The notes below the pieces were generated by a model, which did not search any database, was not told where the DNA came from, and was given only the letters and a program-made list of their open reading frames with translations. From assembly GCA_020433455.1 (NCBI GenBank), contig JAGRCP010000063.1:1-56499 (forward strand): a stretch of 56,499 nucleotides of DNA, read 5' to 3'. Made by a program: the position numbers and the translations under genes. Shown here piece after piece: positions 45,922-54,373 of the stretch (position 1 is its first letter; every line of letters starts with the position of its first letter). Source of the DNA: Caldilineaceae bacterium. GTDB lineage: Bacteria; Chloroflexota; Anaerolineae; Caldilineales; Caldilineaceae.

Positions 45922-47079
45922 TCATCCCGTCCCTTGAATGCGCCCCTTTCCGAACTGCACGTCCTCCCCAAAGCGAGCCAGGCTAAAGCCGTCCAGCGAT
46001 ACCGACGGTTCTCCGTCCAGAATTAGTTCGCTCATCACCTTGCCCACGCCCGGACCCAAAGCAAAGCCGTGCCCGCTGAAGCCGGAGGCCAGGTAGTAGC
46101 CGTCCAAGCCCTCCACCACGCCCAGAATGGGCGTCCGGTCCGGCGTCATAGCCAATGTGCCCCACCAGACTTCTTCTATTTCCGCCTCGCCCAGGGCGGG
46201 AATCAGGTTGCTGCGCTTTTCCAGATAGGTCCGGACATCGGCTTCGGTCACCTCTTCAAAGTCGCCGATGGAGCGGCCCACCGCGCCGATGTGGATGCAG
46301 CCGCGCGCATCGGGCCGGGCATAGACGCCGGCATCATGACTGGAGATAAATTCGGTGAAGAGCCGGGGCAGGGGTTCGGTGCGGCCGATGATGGTGCGGG
46401 AGGGAACGATGGGGATTTCAAAGCCCAGGTCTGTGCTCAACTGGGGCGTCCACGGTCCTGCGGCGTGGACTACTTTGGGCGCGGCAATCGACCATTCGCC
46501 CTGCGCGTTGCGGGCGCGTACGCCGGTGATGCGGCCGTCAGCCCGATCAATGCCTATTACTTCGGTCTCTTCCCATACCTCAGCGCCCAGACGCGCGGCC
46601 GCGGCCGCGATGGCCGGCGTGACCAGCCGCGGGTTGGCTACGCCATCGGTCGCGCAGTACTTGGCCCCGATAAACCCTGGCGCCAGAAAGGGCTTGCGAC
46701 GGTAAAGTTCCGCCTCATCCCACATTTCCACTTCCAGCCCGTCGGCCAGCTCTTCGTGGGATTGGGCGGTCAACTCGGCCAGGCGATCGTCCGTTGCGGC
46801 CAGGCGCAGCGTACCGCCCTGGGTGTATTCCACATCGGTTCCGGTTGCTTCGGCCAACGTTTTCCAGACTTCGATGCTCGCCATGGCTAACTTGCGTTCG
46901 TCGGTCGTGTCGCGGCACTGGGCGCGCACGCCTCCCGCCGCGCGGCTCGACGCTTCAAAGCCCGGCGTGCTCTTTTCCAGCAGCAGGGCCTTGACGCCGC
47001 GCTGGGCCAGGAACCAGGCGATGGAAGAACCGACAATCCCGCCGCCGATAATGACAACAGGCGCTTCTCTCTGATTCAC
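45922..47079 (-). CDS. FAD-dependent amine/amino-acid oxidoreductase (DAO family)
   Basis: 385 residues from GTG 47079 (GAGGA upstream). FAD-binding VVIIGGGIVGSSIAWFLAQR and LLLEKSTPGFEASSRAAGG at the start; the C-terminal GYYLASGFSGHGFALGPGVG is the second flavin contact of the sarcosine oxidase beta/glycine oxidase group. Oxidises a secondary amine or amino acid. It follows the ABC permease genes on the same strand by 38 bases, so it probably acts on what the transporter brings in. Confidence 0.88.
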   Translation of the reverse strand: MNQREAPVVIIGGGIVGSSIAWFLAQRGVKALLLEKSTPGFEASSRAAGGVRAQCRDTTDERKLAMASIEVWKTLAEATGTDVEYTQGGTLRLAATDDRLAELTAQSHEELADGLEVEMWDEAELYRRKPFLAPGFIGAKYCATDGVANPRLVTPAIAAAAARLGAEVWEETEVIGIDRADGRITGVRARNAQGEWSIAAPKVVHAAGPWTPQLSTDLGFEIPIVPSRTIIGRTEPLPRLFTEFISSHDAGVYARPDARGCIHIGAVGRSIGDFEEVTEADVRTYLEKRSNLIPALGEAEIEEVWWGTLAMTPDRTPILGVVEGLDGYYLASGFSGHGFALGPGVGKVMSELILDGEPSVSLDGFSLARFGEDVQFGKGRIQGTG

Positions 47080-47117
47080 AATATTATCCTCACAGAGTGG
47101 ATTTGGATAAGGTAATG

Positions 47118-48002
47118 TTAATTTTGTAATTTGGGATCGAGTACGTCGCGCAAGCCGTCGCCCAGGAGATTGAAGGCGAGGACGGTGACGAAGACTGCAA
47201 TGCCCGGCACGATGGAGAACCAGGGCGTGGTTGTCAGGTGAACCGTGCCGTCGCGGATCATCTGTCCCCAGGTGGGCGTCGGGGGCGATACGCCGAGTCC
47301 GATGAAGCTGAGGTTGGCTTCAATGCGGATGGCGGAGGCCGTCCACAGGCTGGCCATGACCAGCAGCTCGCCCAACATGTTGGGCAGAATGTGGCGGAAG
47401 AGCATGCGCCCTTCCTTGACGCCGATGGAGCGCGCCGCCAGGACGTGGTCCCGCTCGCGCAGGGCCAGGGTCGGGCCGTGCGCGATGCGCGCGAAGCGGG
47501 GCGAAATGACGATGGCGATGGCGATGATCATCTTGAAGAGGCCGCCGCCCAGTACGGCCAGAACCAGCAGGCCGGTAATCAGATCGGGAAAGGCAAGAAG
47601 CACATCCACCACGCGCATGAGAAACGTTTCGGTCGCGCCGCCCCGATAACCTGCAAAGATGCCGATGACGGTGCCTATGGTTCCGCCCGCTAACACGGAA
47701 AGAATGCCCACCATGAGGGAAATGCGGGCGGCATAGATGGTGCGCGAGAGTATATCCCGGCCGTAATCATCCTGGCCCAGGGGATAGTCGCTGGAGGGCG
47801 GCGCCAGGCGGTTAAAGGTATCCTGCCGAAGGGGATCGTGGGGAGCGAGAACGGGGGCAAAGAGGGCAATCAATGCCACGATGATGACCAGAATCAGCCC
47901 CACAACCGCGGCTTTGTTTTGCGTAAATGTGCGCCACATGCGCTCGCGCTGGCTAATGGTCTGGAGCGCTTGTGCGTTGGCGTCGAGTGTGGCTGTGGTC
48001 AT
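47118..48002 (-). CDS. Dipeptide/oligopeptide ABC transporter permease (DppC-like)
   Basis: 294 residues from ATG 48002 (MTTATLDANA). N-terminal OppC-type segment (NKAAVVGLILVIIVALIALF, APHDPLRQD), PLGQDDYGRDILSRTIYAAR, then the permease domain with the EAA loop ERDHVLAARSIGVKEGRMLF and a C-terminal LLGDGLRDVLDPKL. Second permease of the transporter; paired with the DppB-like gene 138 bases upstream. Confidence 0.93.
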   Translation of the reverse strand: MTTATLDANAQALQTISQRERMWRTFTQNKAAVVGLILVIIVALIALFAPVLAPHDPLRQDTFNRLAPPSSDYPLGQDDYGRDILSRTIYAARISLMVGILSVLAGGTIGTVIGIFAGYRGGATETFLMRVVDVLLAFPDLITGLLVLAVLGGGLFKMIIAIAIVISPRFARIAHGPTLALRERDHVLAARSIGVKEGRMLFRHILPNMLGELLVMASLWTASAIRIEANLSFIGLGVSPPTPTWGQMIRDGTVHLTTTPWFSIVPGIAVFVTVLAFNLLGDGLRDVLDPKLQN

Positions 48003-48140
48003 AGAAGCGGTCTTTCTTTCTGCAAAAATTGAGAGAAACGGATATGTCGGCGCAAACAAAATCGCTTGGCTGCAAGGGCATTACGCGTTAAATATTCAGG
48101 TCTCCAACGTCAGTCAACCGCATGAAATCCGGTTGAACCT

Positions 48141-49082
48141 TTAATTGAAGCGCACCCGGGGATCAGCCAGCCCGTAGAGCAGGTCAACAAACAGATTGAT
48201 GAAGACGATGAGCAGAGCGTAAATCACCATGATGGACTGAAGCATGGTGTAGTCCCGCTGCTTCATGGCCCCCACCATGAGCTTGCCCAGACCGGGGCGG
48301 GAGAAGACGATCTCGGTCATGACCGAGCTGCCGATGAGGCTGATGGCAAAGATGCCCACGATGGAGACGATGGGGATCATGGCCGAGCGCAGCGCGTGAC
48401 GGACCATCACCGTCCGTTCCCCCAGGCCCTTGGCCCGGGCCGTGCGCACATAGTCTTCGCTCAGGATGTTCAACATAGCCGAGCGGGTCATGCGCACCAC
48501 GTAAGCCGTCATGATCAGCCCCAGGGTTAAGGCAGGCAGCACCAGATGATGCAGGATGCTGCCCAGATCGCCACGGGTGCCTGCGCCCACTACGGGGAAC
48601 CAGTTGAGCCGCACGGAGAAGACGAGCAAAAGCAGGATGCCCAAATAGAATGCGGGCACCGACAGACCGGCCAGGGAAAAGATGCGGCCGAAGTAATCCA
48701 GTGCGGAGTTGCGCCGCAGCGCGGTGGCGATGCCCAGAGGAACGCCGAAAATGATGCCCACCAGAACTGACGCCGCGGTGAGTTGCAGCGTATAGGGCAG
48801 CACAAAGAAAATTTGCTCGGCCACCGATTTGCCCGTGATGAGGGAGCTGCCCAGATCGCCGCGCACCAGCCCAACCAGGAAGTCCATGTACTGGGCCGCC
48901 AGAGACTTATCCAGCCCCATCTTGGCCCGCAGGGCGGTGACGGCCTCCTCTGATGCATAGTCGCCCAATGCTGCCTGGGCCGGATCACCGGGCAGGACGC
49001 GGACAATCAGAAAGACCAGCGTCAGGACGGCCAATAGGGTGGGAACGGCAAAAATGAGCCGACGTACGATATAGCGAAGCAT
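48141..49082 (-). CDS. Dipeptide/oligopeptide ABC transporter permease (DppB-like)
   Basis: 313 residues from ATG 49082 (MLRYIVRRLIFAVPTLLAV); the frame is open 27 codons further up but through the hairpin at 49126-49184. DppB hallmarks: VRVLPGDPAQAALG, GDLGSSLITGKSV, EAA loop SEDYVRTARAKGLGERTVM and a final LFVDLLYGLADPRVRF. Six membrane helices. Partner ATPases DppD/DppF are absent from the window. Confidence 0.94.
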   Translation of the reverse strand: MLRYIVRRLIFAVPTLLAVLTLVFLIVRVLPGDPAQAALGDYASEEAVTALRAKMGLDKSLAAQYMDFLVGLVRGDLGSSLITGKSVAEQIFFVLPYTLQLTAASVLVGIIFGVPLGIATALRRNSALDYFGRIFSLAGLSVPAFYLGILLLLVFSVRLNWFPVVGAGTRGDLGSILHHLVLPALTLGLIMTAYVVRMTRSAMLNILSEDYVRTARAKGLGERTVMVRHALRSAMIPIVSIVGIFAISLIGSSVMTEIVFSRPGLGKLMVGAMKQRDYTMLQSIMVIYALLIVFINLFVDLLYGLADPRVRFN

Positions 49083-49125
49083 AGGCGTTGGAGGGGTAGG
49101 GAATGAATAATCGGGAATCAGGAAC

Positions 49126-49184
49126 GAGAAATTAAGGAATGAGGAACGGCGTCGCAGCGCCAATTCCTCATTCCTTAATTTCTC
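49126..49184. repeat. Perfect 21-bp hairpin in the transporter operon
   Basis: Arms GAGAAATTAAGGAATGAGGA plus A (49126-49146) and the exact complement (49164-49184); the 17-base centre contains GGCG/CGCC, which extends the stem. It lies nine bases after the binding-protein stop and before the DppB-like gene, the classic place of a stem-loop that protects the binding-protein mRNA or lowers read-through. Confidence 0.92.
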
Positions 49185-49192
49185 ATTTCTTC

Positions 49193-50851
49193 TTATTGAC
49201 CAATGGTCGTCATTTCCGTGATCTGCGGATTCAGATTCATGATCGCATTGAGGGGATGGCCGTAGTCCACCTTGTCGCTGCGGGCATAAATCTGATTCTG
49301 ATACATAAGCGGATAGGCGACCATATCTTCCAGAATCTGGACCTGCGCTTCTTTCCAGAGTTCAATCTGGGCCGCTTCATCGGTCTCCGCCCGCGCGCTG
49401 TCGATCAGGTCGTCGATGGCGGCATAGTGGGAGAAGTTGGTGTCGGGCTTGGCGCCTGTCACCACGATGGAGTCGGAGTGGAAGAAGCGGGTGAGATAGA
49501 CATCCGCATTGGGACGGAAGGCTACGTAGACGACCACCGGGTTGGCATCGTCGCGGATGAGGCTGTGCATGCTGGAGTGATCCACCACGTCAACCTGCAT
49601 GTCAATGCCGACTTCGGCCAGTTGCGCCTGCATGGCTTCATACACTTTGCGATAGGCGTTCATTTCCGAGGAAACAACGGGGAAAGAGAAGCCGTCGGCC
49701 AGTCCCGCTTCGGCCAGCAGTTCCCGAGCCATTTCCGGATCGTATGCGTATTCCAGATCCAGCGCATCCACGTCGTCCTTGGTCAGGCCGCCGTCCATAA
49801 ACTGGGCGGGCACGGGTGAGTAGACGTTGTCGGCGATGCCGGGACCGAAGAGAGCCAGGAAGGCGTCGCGGTTCAGCGCATAGGCAATGGCCTTGCGCAC
49901 TTCGGGCTTGTCGAAAGGCTCGGCGTCAATGTTGAAGTAGATGGTCGCGACTTCGCCCACGCCAAAGACATCTACCGCCAGCCCCTCTTCGCCGCTGATA
50001 GCGTCAACCCATTGGGCCTCATCCAGGCCGTGGATGACGTCCAGCTCGCCCGCGCGCAGGCCCAATTCCCGGCTGCTGATGTCGGGCATGTAGCGGCCTT
50101 CCACGCCGGCCAGCTTGGGCGCGCCGCGGAAGTAGTCGGGATTGGCCGTCAGGACCACCCGATCCTGGGGCGTGTAGCTCTCAAACATGAAGGGACCGGT
50201 TCCCACGGGATGGGTCTTGAACGCCTCATCGCCTACTGCTTCGATAGCCTGGCTGCAGACGATGAAACCGCCTGCGTAGTCAGCGATTTTGGGCAGGAAA
50301 AGAACGGGGGACAGGGGCGTGTCCATGGTAATGCTCACCGTGTAGTCGTCCACCTTTTCCACCGTCATGCCGTCGTACTCGCCGGCAAAGGCCGAGCGGT
50401 CCGGGTTCGCGGACTTTTGCAGGGAGTAAACCACGTCATCAGCCGTTAGCTCATAGGCTTCGGTCTCGGGGCCGGCATGGCACATGACGCCCTGCCGCAA
50501 TTCAAAGGTCCAGACCTGCTTGCCGTCATCGGTGGCTTCCGGCTCGGGGATGGCGGTGGCCAGATCCGGCTCAATATTCGGCGCATCGCCGGGCGAATAT
50601 CGTACCAGGCCGTTGAAGACCATGCTCACGACGGTGCGGTCCTGGGTGCCTGACGCGAAGTGGGGATCCAGGGAGCTTAGATCCGCGGCGTTGATGCCCA
50701 GGCGCAATACCGCGCCCTCGCTCGTTTCTCCGTCCGCGGCAGCTGTATCGCTGCTGGACGCCGTATCGCTGCCGCTGTCGGCAGGAGCGGCGCAGGCGGC
50801 AGCCAGGATGATGATGCTTAAAAGCGCGCAAAGCATTAGCCATTTACGCAT
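49193..50851 (-). CDS. Extracellular solute-binding protein family 5 (lipoprotein)
   Basis: 552 residues from ATG 50851, with AGGAGG eight bases upstream. Lipobox LAAAC with C20, then a short Ser/Asp linker. SBP family 5 features: LRLGINAADLSSLDPHFASG, FELRQGVMCHAGPETEAYEL, TADDVVYSLQKSANPDRSAF and FDKPEVRKAIAYALNRDAFL. Captures a peptide or other amine-type ligand for the two permeases downstream. First gene of the operon. Confidence 0.93.
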   Translation of the reverse strand: MRKWLMLCALLSIIILAAACAAPADSGSDTASSSDTAAADGETSEGAVLRLGINAADLSSLDPHFASGTQDRTVVSMVFNGLVRYSPGDAPNIEPDLATAIPEPEATDDGKQVWTFELRQGVMCHAGPETEAYELTADDVVYSLQKSANPDRSAFAGEYDGMTVEKVDDYTVSITMDTPLSPVLFLPKIADYAGGFIVCSQAIEAVGDEAFKTHPVGTGPFMFESYTPQDRVVLTANPDYFRGAPKLAGVEGRYMPDISSRELGLRAGELDVIHGLDEAQWVDAISGEEGLAVDVFGVGEVATIYFNIDAEPFDKPEVRKAIAYALNRDAFLALFGPGIADNVYSPVPAQFMDGGLTKDDVDALDLEYAYDPEMARELLAEAGLADGFSFPVVSSEMNAYRKVYEAMQAQLAEVGIDMQVDVVDHSSMHSLIRDDANPVVVYVAFRPNADVYLTRFFHSDSIVVTGAKPDTNFSHYAAIDDLIDSARAETDEAAQIELWKEAQVQILEDMVAYPLMYQNQIYARSDKVDYGHPLNAIMNLNPQITEMTTIGQ

Positions 50852-51157
50852 GGATGTTCCTCCTCTGTGAAAGTGATAATATATAAGAGCGTATGTCGGC
50901 ACTATTGCAACGTAAACGGGCCCGTATCAGAGAAACTGTCCAGGAGCTTACGCCGACGCATACTCGCGATGTTGGCAGGAATTACAATCTTCGCGCTTAC
51001 TACAAAAGCGGCACGAATGAGGATGCCCCTATTCTGCACACTGCAGGGGAGTCTGTCAAACCAAAAAAATTCCCCGTCTTCCGGAAGGCGGATTCACCAA
51101 AGGGGCGATGCGTGAAAAAGCTTCCCGGAAGATTGTCGAGCTATCTGTTCGCTGTTT
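50852..51157. other. Intergenic region upstream of binding-protein gene
   Basis: About 300 bases between the PurN stop (minus strand, transcribed towards lower coordinates) and the binding-protein ATG. It must hold the transporter promoter: TTGCAA (50910-50905) is followed by AT-rich TTATATATT at 18-21 bases, a weak candidate. Nothing else recognised. Confidence 0.4.
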
Positions 51158-51763
51158 CTAAACTTCATCCCCTTCAATCAGGCGCTGAATCGCATAAACA
51201 AGCACCTGATGCTCCACGCCATGGATGCGGTTGGTGAGTCCCTCCAGCGTATCCCGGGGATAGATGGGCACGCTGCGGCTGGCAATGACCGGCCCCACGT
51301 CCACCCGCTCGTCGGGCACCAGATGGACCATGACGCCCGTTTCCTTGATTTCACCCCGCTGGAACGCGGCGAATGCGTCTTGGATGGCGTGGGCGCCGGG
51401 AAATTTTCCCGGCAGCGCGGGGTGCAGATTGACGACCCGATATTCAAACTCGTCGAGGAAGTCGCGGCTGAGAATGTGCATCCATCCGGCCAGGATAACC
51501 CAGTCCGGATCATAATCCAGAAGCAATTCGGCCAAGTCTGCATCATATTCGCGTCGGCCCCGCTCATCATCAAGATAGGGCTTGAGCAGATGCACTTCAG
51601 CCGGGATGTCGGCTTTCCGCGCCCGCTCCAGGCCGTAGGCGTCCGCGCGATTGGAGACGACGACTGCGATCTCCGCATCCAGCGCGTGCATGCGGATGGC
51701 GTCAATGAGCGCCTGGAGGTTGGAGCCGTCGCCGGAAATGAGCACTGCAAGTCTCGGGTTCAT
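51158..51763 (-). CDS. purN: Phosphoribosylglycinamide formyltransferase
   Basis: 201 residues. Catalytic Asn/His are in VNLHPALPGKFPGAHAI and the Asp in VDVGPVIASRSVPI; the start RLAVLISGDGSNLQALIDAI is typical. Uses 10-formyl-THF to formylate GAR in purine synthesis. Last gene of the minus-strand run CapA-S10-PurM-PurN, 74 bases after purM. Confidence 0.95.
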   Translation of the reverse strand: MNPRLAVLISGDGSNLQALIDAIRMHALDAEIAVVVSNRADAYGLERARKADIPAEVHLLKPYLDDERGRREYDADLAELLLDYDPDWVILAGWMHILSRDFLDEFEYRVVNLHPALPGKFPGAHAIQDAFAAFQRGEIKETGVMVHLVPDERVDVGPVIASRSVPIYPRDTLEGLTNRIHGVEHQVLVYAIQRLIEGDEV

Positions 51764-51837
51764 GGGTAATCGTGAACTGGTGTTGGTGAACGGGTGATCG
51801 ATTTTATTGTAGCAATGACTTTAGTCGTTTTTTGCCG

Positions 51838-52869
51838 CTATGACAAGTCGCAAATTTGCACGGCAGGTTTGTCCGGCGAGCGCGGGATCAGCCGGCCAAT
51901 TATCCGGGCTCCCGGCAGGACCGCCGGCGCCGCGCTTTCCGCCCCAGCCGGGATGACGGCCGCTATGCCCATGCCCATATTGAAGACGCGGTAGGCTTCC
52001 GCCGGGCTCATGCCGCTCCATTCCGTCAACTTGCGAAAGACGGGCGGCGCCTCCCAGGCGGCCGTATCGATTTCGGCCGCGAGGCTTTCCGGCAGAATGC
52101 GCGGCAGGTTGTCCGGAAAGCCGCCGCCGGTGATGTGGGCCAATCCGCGGATGGGAATCCCGGCTGCCAGCAGCGCCTCGATTTCATTGACATAACATTT
52201 GTGGGGGGCAAGCAGCGCATCGGCCAGGGTTTGGCCGTCCTCCAGCTTTTGGGCCAGGTCCCGGTCGGCCACGGTTTTGCGAATGAGGGAATAGCCGTTG
52301 GTGTGGGGGCCGCTGCTGGGCAGGCCCAGGAGCAGATCGCCCGGCTCCATTTCCGCCTGCCGGGGCCAGAGGTTGTCGCGTGCGGCCAGTCCCACCACGG
52401 TTCCGGCAACGTCGAATGCCCCCTCAGCATAAACGCCGGGCATTTCGGCCGTCTCGCCGCCCAGGAGCGCGCAGCCCGCGGCCCGGCAGGCCTGGGCCAT
52501 GCCCTGCACCACGCTTGCGACGGCTTCCGGCTCCAGCTTGCCGGCGGCAATGTAATCCAAAAAGAAGAGGGGGCGGGCATTCTGCACCAGAATGTCGTTG
52601 ATGCAGTGATTGACGATATCGTGGCCGATGCCTTGCCAGCGTCCCAGCTCCGCGGCCAGCTTCACTTTTGTGCCCACCCCGTCGGTTGATGCGGCCAGCA
52701 CCGGCCCCGCCGGCAGATTCTCCAGCGCGTAGAGGCCGCCGAAGCTGCCCACGTCGGCCAGGACCTGGGGCGTATGCGTCGCCCGGACGGCCGCCTTCAT
52801 CATTTCTACGGTGCGATTGGCCTCGTCGATATTCACGCCCGCGGCTTTGTAGCGATCCGCATACGTCAT
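51838..52869 (-). CDS. purM: Phosphoribosylformylglycinamidine cyclo-ligase (AIR synthetase)
   Basis: 343 residues, full length. Features: YADRYKAAGVNIDEANR, ASTDGVGTKVKLA, HDIVNHCINDILVQNARPLF, GGETAEMPGVY and HITGGGFPDNLPRIL. Makes AIR from FGAM with ATP. The ATG lies two bases after the S10 peptidase stop, so the two are coupled. Confidence 0.96.
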   Translation of the reverse strand: MTYADRYKAAGVNIDEANRTVEMMKAAVRATHTPQVLADVGSFGGLYALENLPAGPVLAASTDGVGTKVKLAAELGRWQGIGHDIVNHCINDILVQNARPLFFLDYIAAGKLEPEAVASVVQGMAQACRAAGCALLGGETAEMPGVYAEGAFDVAGTVVGLAARDNLWPRQAEMEPGDLLLGLPSSGPHTNGYSLIRKTVADRDLAQKLEDGQTLADALLAPHKCYVNEIEALLAAGIPIRGLAHITGGGFPDNLPRILPESLAAEIDTAAWEAPPVFRKLTEWSGMSPAEAYRVFNMGMGIAAVIPAGAESAAPAVLPGARIIGRLIPRSPDKPAVQICDLS

Positions 52870-52871
52870 GG

Positions 52872-54338
52872 TTAACGGTTCCTTATCAACGCGCGCACGT
52901 CCTCGTTTACCCGCGCCAGCGACTCGGGATGTACGTACATCATGTGGCCGGCGGGGAAATAGCCCTGGCTGATGTTGGCGCGCAGGGTCGGATCGAGCAT
53001 AAGGTGGTTGAGGGTGTATTCAGCGGCAAAGTAGGGCGTGGCCAGATCATAGTAGCCGCACGCTACGTACACTTTCAGCGCCGGGTTCTGGGTCATGGCG
53101 CTGCGCAGGGTTTCGGCGACTTCGGCAAAGCGATTTTTGTGCTTGTCGTAGCTCCATTTTTCATAGAGGCTGGTGAGCGCTTCGTAGGGCAAATCTACCC
53201 TGTAGCCCAATTCCCGGCGGACGTAATCGTTGAACGCGGCCGTGTAGGAGCCTTGCAGGGGCGGGTAGCTGGGGTCGTAGCTGATGCGCTCGCCTACTGC
53301 ATCCCGCTCCATGCCGGTGAAGCGACTGTCCAGCCGGCCCACGGTGCGCCGCTGATCCCGCAGCAGCTCCCGGGTGAAGCGGAAGATTTCCGGGCGTAGT
53401 TCCGCTGCGTCAATGTACGCTTCAGCGAGGCCGGTATAGCGGGCCAACCGAGCGATGATGTCGGCGCGTTGCGCCGGGGGCAGGGCCGCGCCCTGGAAGA
53501 GCGCCGCAGCGTATTCGCCCTGGGCGAATGCCTCAACCTCGGCCAGGAGCGTCTCCAAATCGGGCGCCGCATCGTCGGCTATTTGGCCGTGATACCAGGC
53601 TGTGGCCGCGTAGGTGGGCAGGAAGAGGACGTAGGGCAGCTCATTATTTTCGTTGAAGACAAGGGTCTGGAAATCGAGCACCATGGAAATGAGCGCCAGA
53701 CCGTTGAGGTAGATGCCGTGACGCGTCTGGAGATGACCGGCCAGCCCCGCGGCGCGGGTGGTGCCGTAGCTCTCGCCTACCAGATATTTGGGGGAAAGCC
53801 AGCGATCGTAGCGGGTGATGAAGAGGCGAATGAACTCGCCTACCGATTCCAGATCCGGTTCCAGACCATGAAATTGCTTGGCTTCCTCGCCGGGCGCGGG
53901 CCGGCTGTAGCCCGTGCTCACCGGATCGATAAAGAGCATGTCCGCCACATCCAGCAGGGAATATTCGTTGTCCGTCAGTCCGTACGGCGGTGGCAGCTGG
54001 TTTCCCACATCGCCCGAAAGCGCGCGCCGGGGGCCCAACATGCCCATGTGCAGCCAAATCGACGACGAGCCCGGCCCGCCGTTGAAGCAGATGAGCAGCG
54101 GCCGGTCGGCGGGATCCGCCACGCCCTGCTTGAAATAGGCGGTAAAGAAAATGGACGACTTGGGCTTGTCCTGCTCGTAGTCCTTCTGCACCAGCGTGCC
54201 GACAATGCTGCGATAGTCGATGGTCTCGCCGTTGAGAGTGATGGTGTGCTCCCGTTGAACGATGTTGTCCTCTATGGGTGCGGGTTGATCCGCGGCCTGA
54301 TCGGCCGGCTTATCCGGTTTTTCTGACTTCGTCGTCAT
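52872..54338 (-). CDS. Serine carboxypeptidase-like protein (peptidase family S10)
   Basis: 488 residues. Catalytic triad visible: Ser190 in YLVGESYGTTRAAGLA, Asp in VACGYYDLATPYFA and His in YFPAGHMMYVHPES. The oxyanion region is CFNGGPGSSSIWLHMG. No signal peptide; the first 25 residues are charged (MTTKSEKPDKPADQAADQPA), so a cytoplasmic enzyme is likely, unusual for a family known mostly from secreted or vacuolar proteases. Removes C-terminal residues. Sits between CapA-like and purM genes. Confidence 0.88.
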   Translation of the reverse strand: MTTKSEKPDKPADQAADQPAPIEDNIVQREHTITLNGETIDYRSIVGTLVQKDYEQDKPKSSIFFTAYFKQGVADPADRPLLICFNGGPGSSSIWLHMGMLGPRRALSGDVGNQLPPPYGLTDNEYSLLDVADMLFIDPVSTGYSRPAPGEEAKQFHGLEPDLESVGEFIRLFITRYDRWLSPKYLVGESYGTTRAAGLAGHLQTRHGIYLNGLALISMVLDFQTLVFNENNELPYVLFLPTYAATAWYHGQIADDAAPDLETLLAEVEAFAQGEYAAALFQGAALPPAQRADIIARLARYTGLAEAYIDAAELRPEIFRFTRELLRDQRRTVGRLDSRFTGMERDAVGERISYDPSYPPLQGSYTAAFNDYVRRELGYRVDLPYEALTSLYEKWSYDKHKNRFAEVAETLRSAMTQNPALKVYVACGYYDLATPYFAAEYTLNHLMLDPTLRANISQGYFPAGHMMYVHPESLARVNEDVRALIRNR

Positions 54339-54373
54339 GCTGACGGCTCTCTTTCTGGCGTATGGTGATTTTG

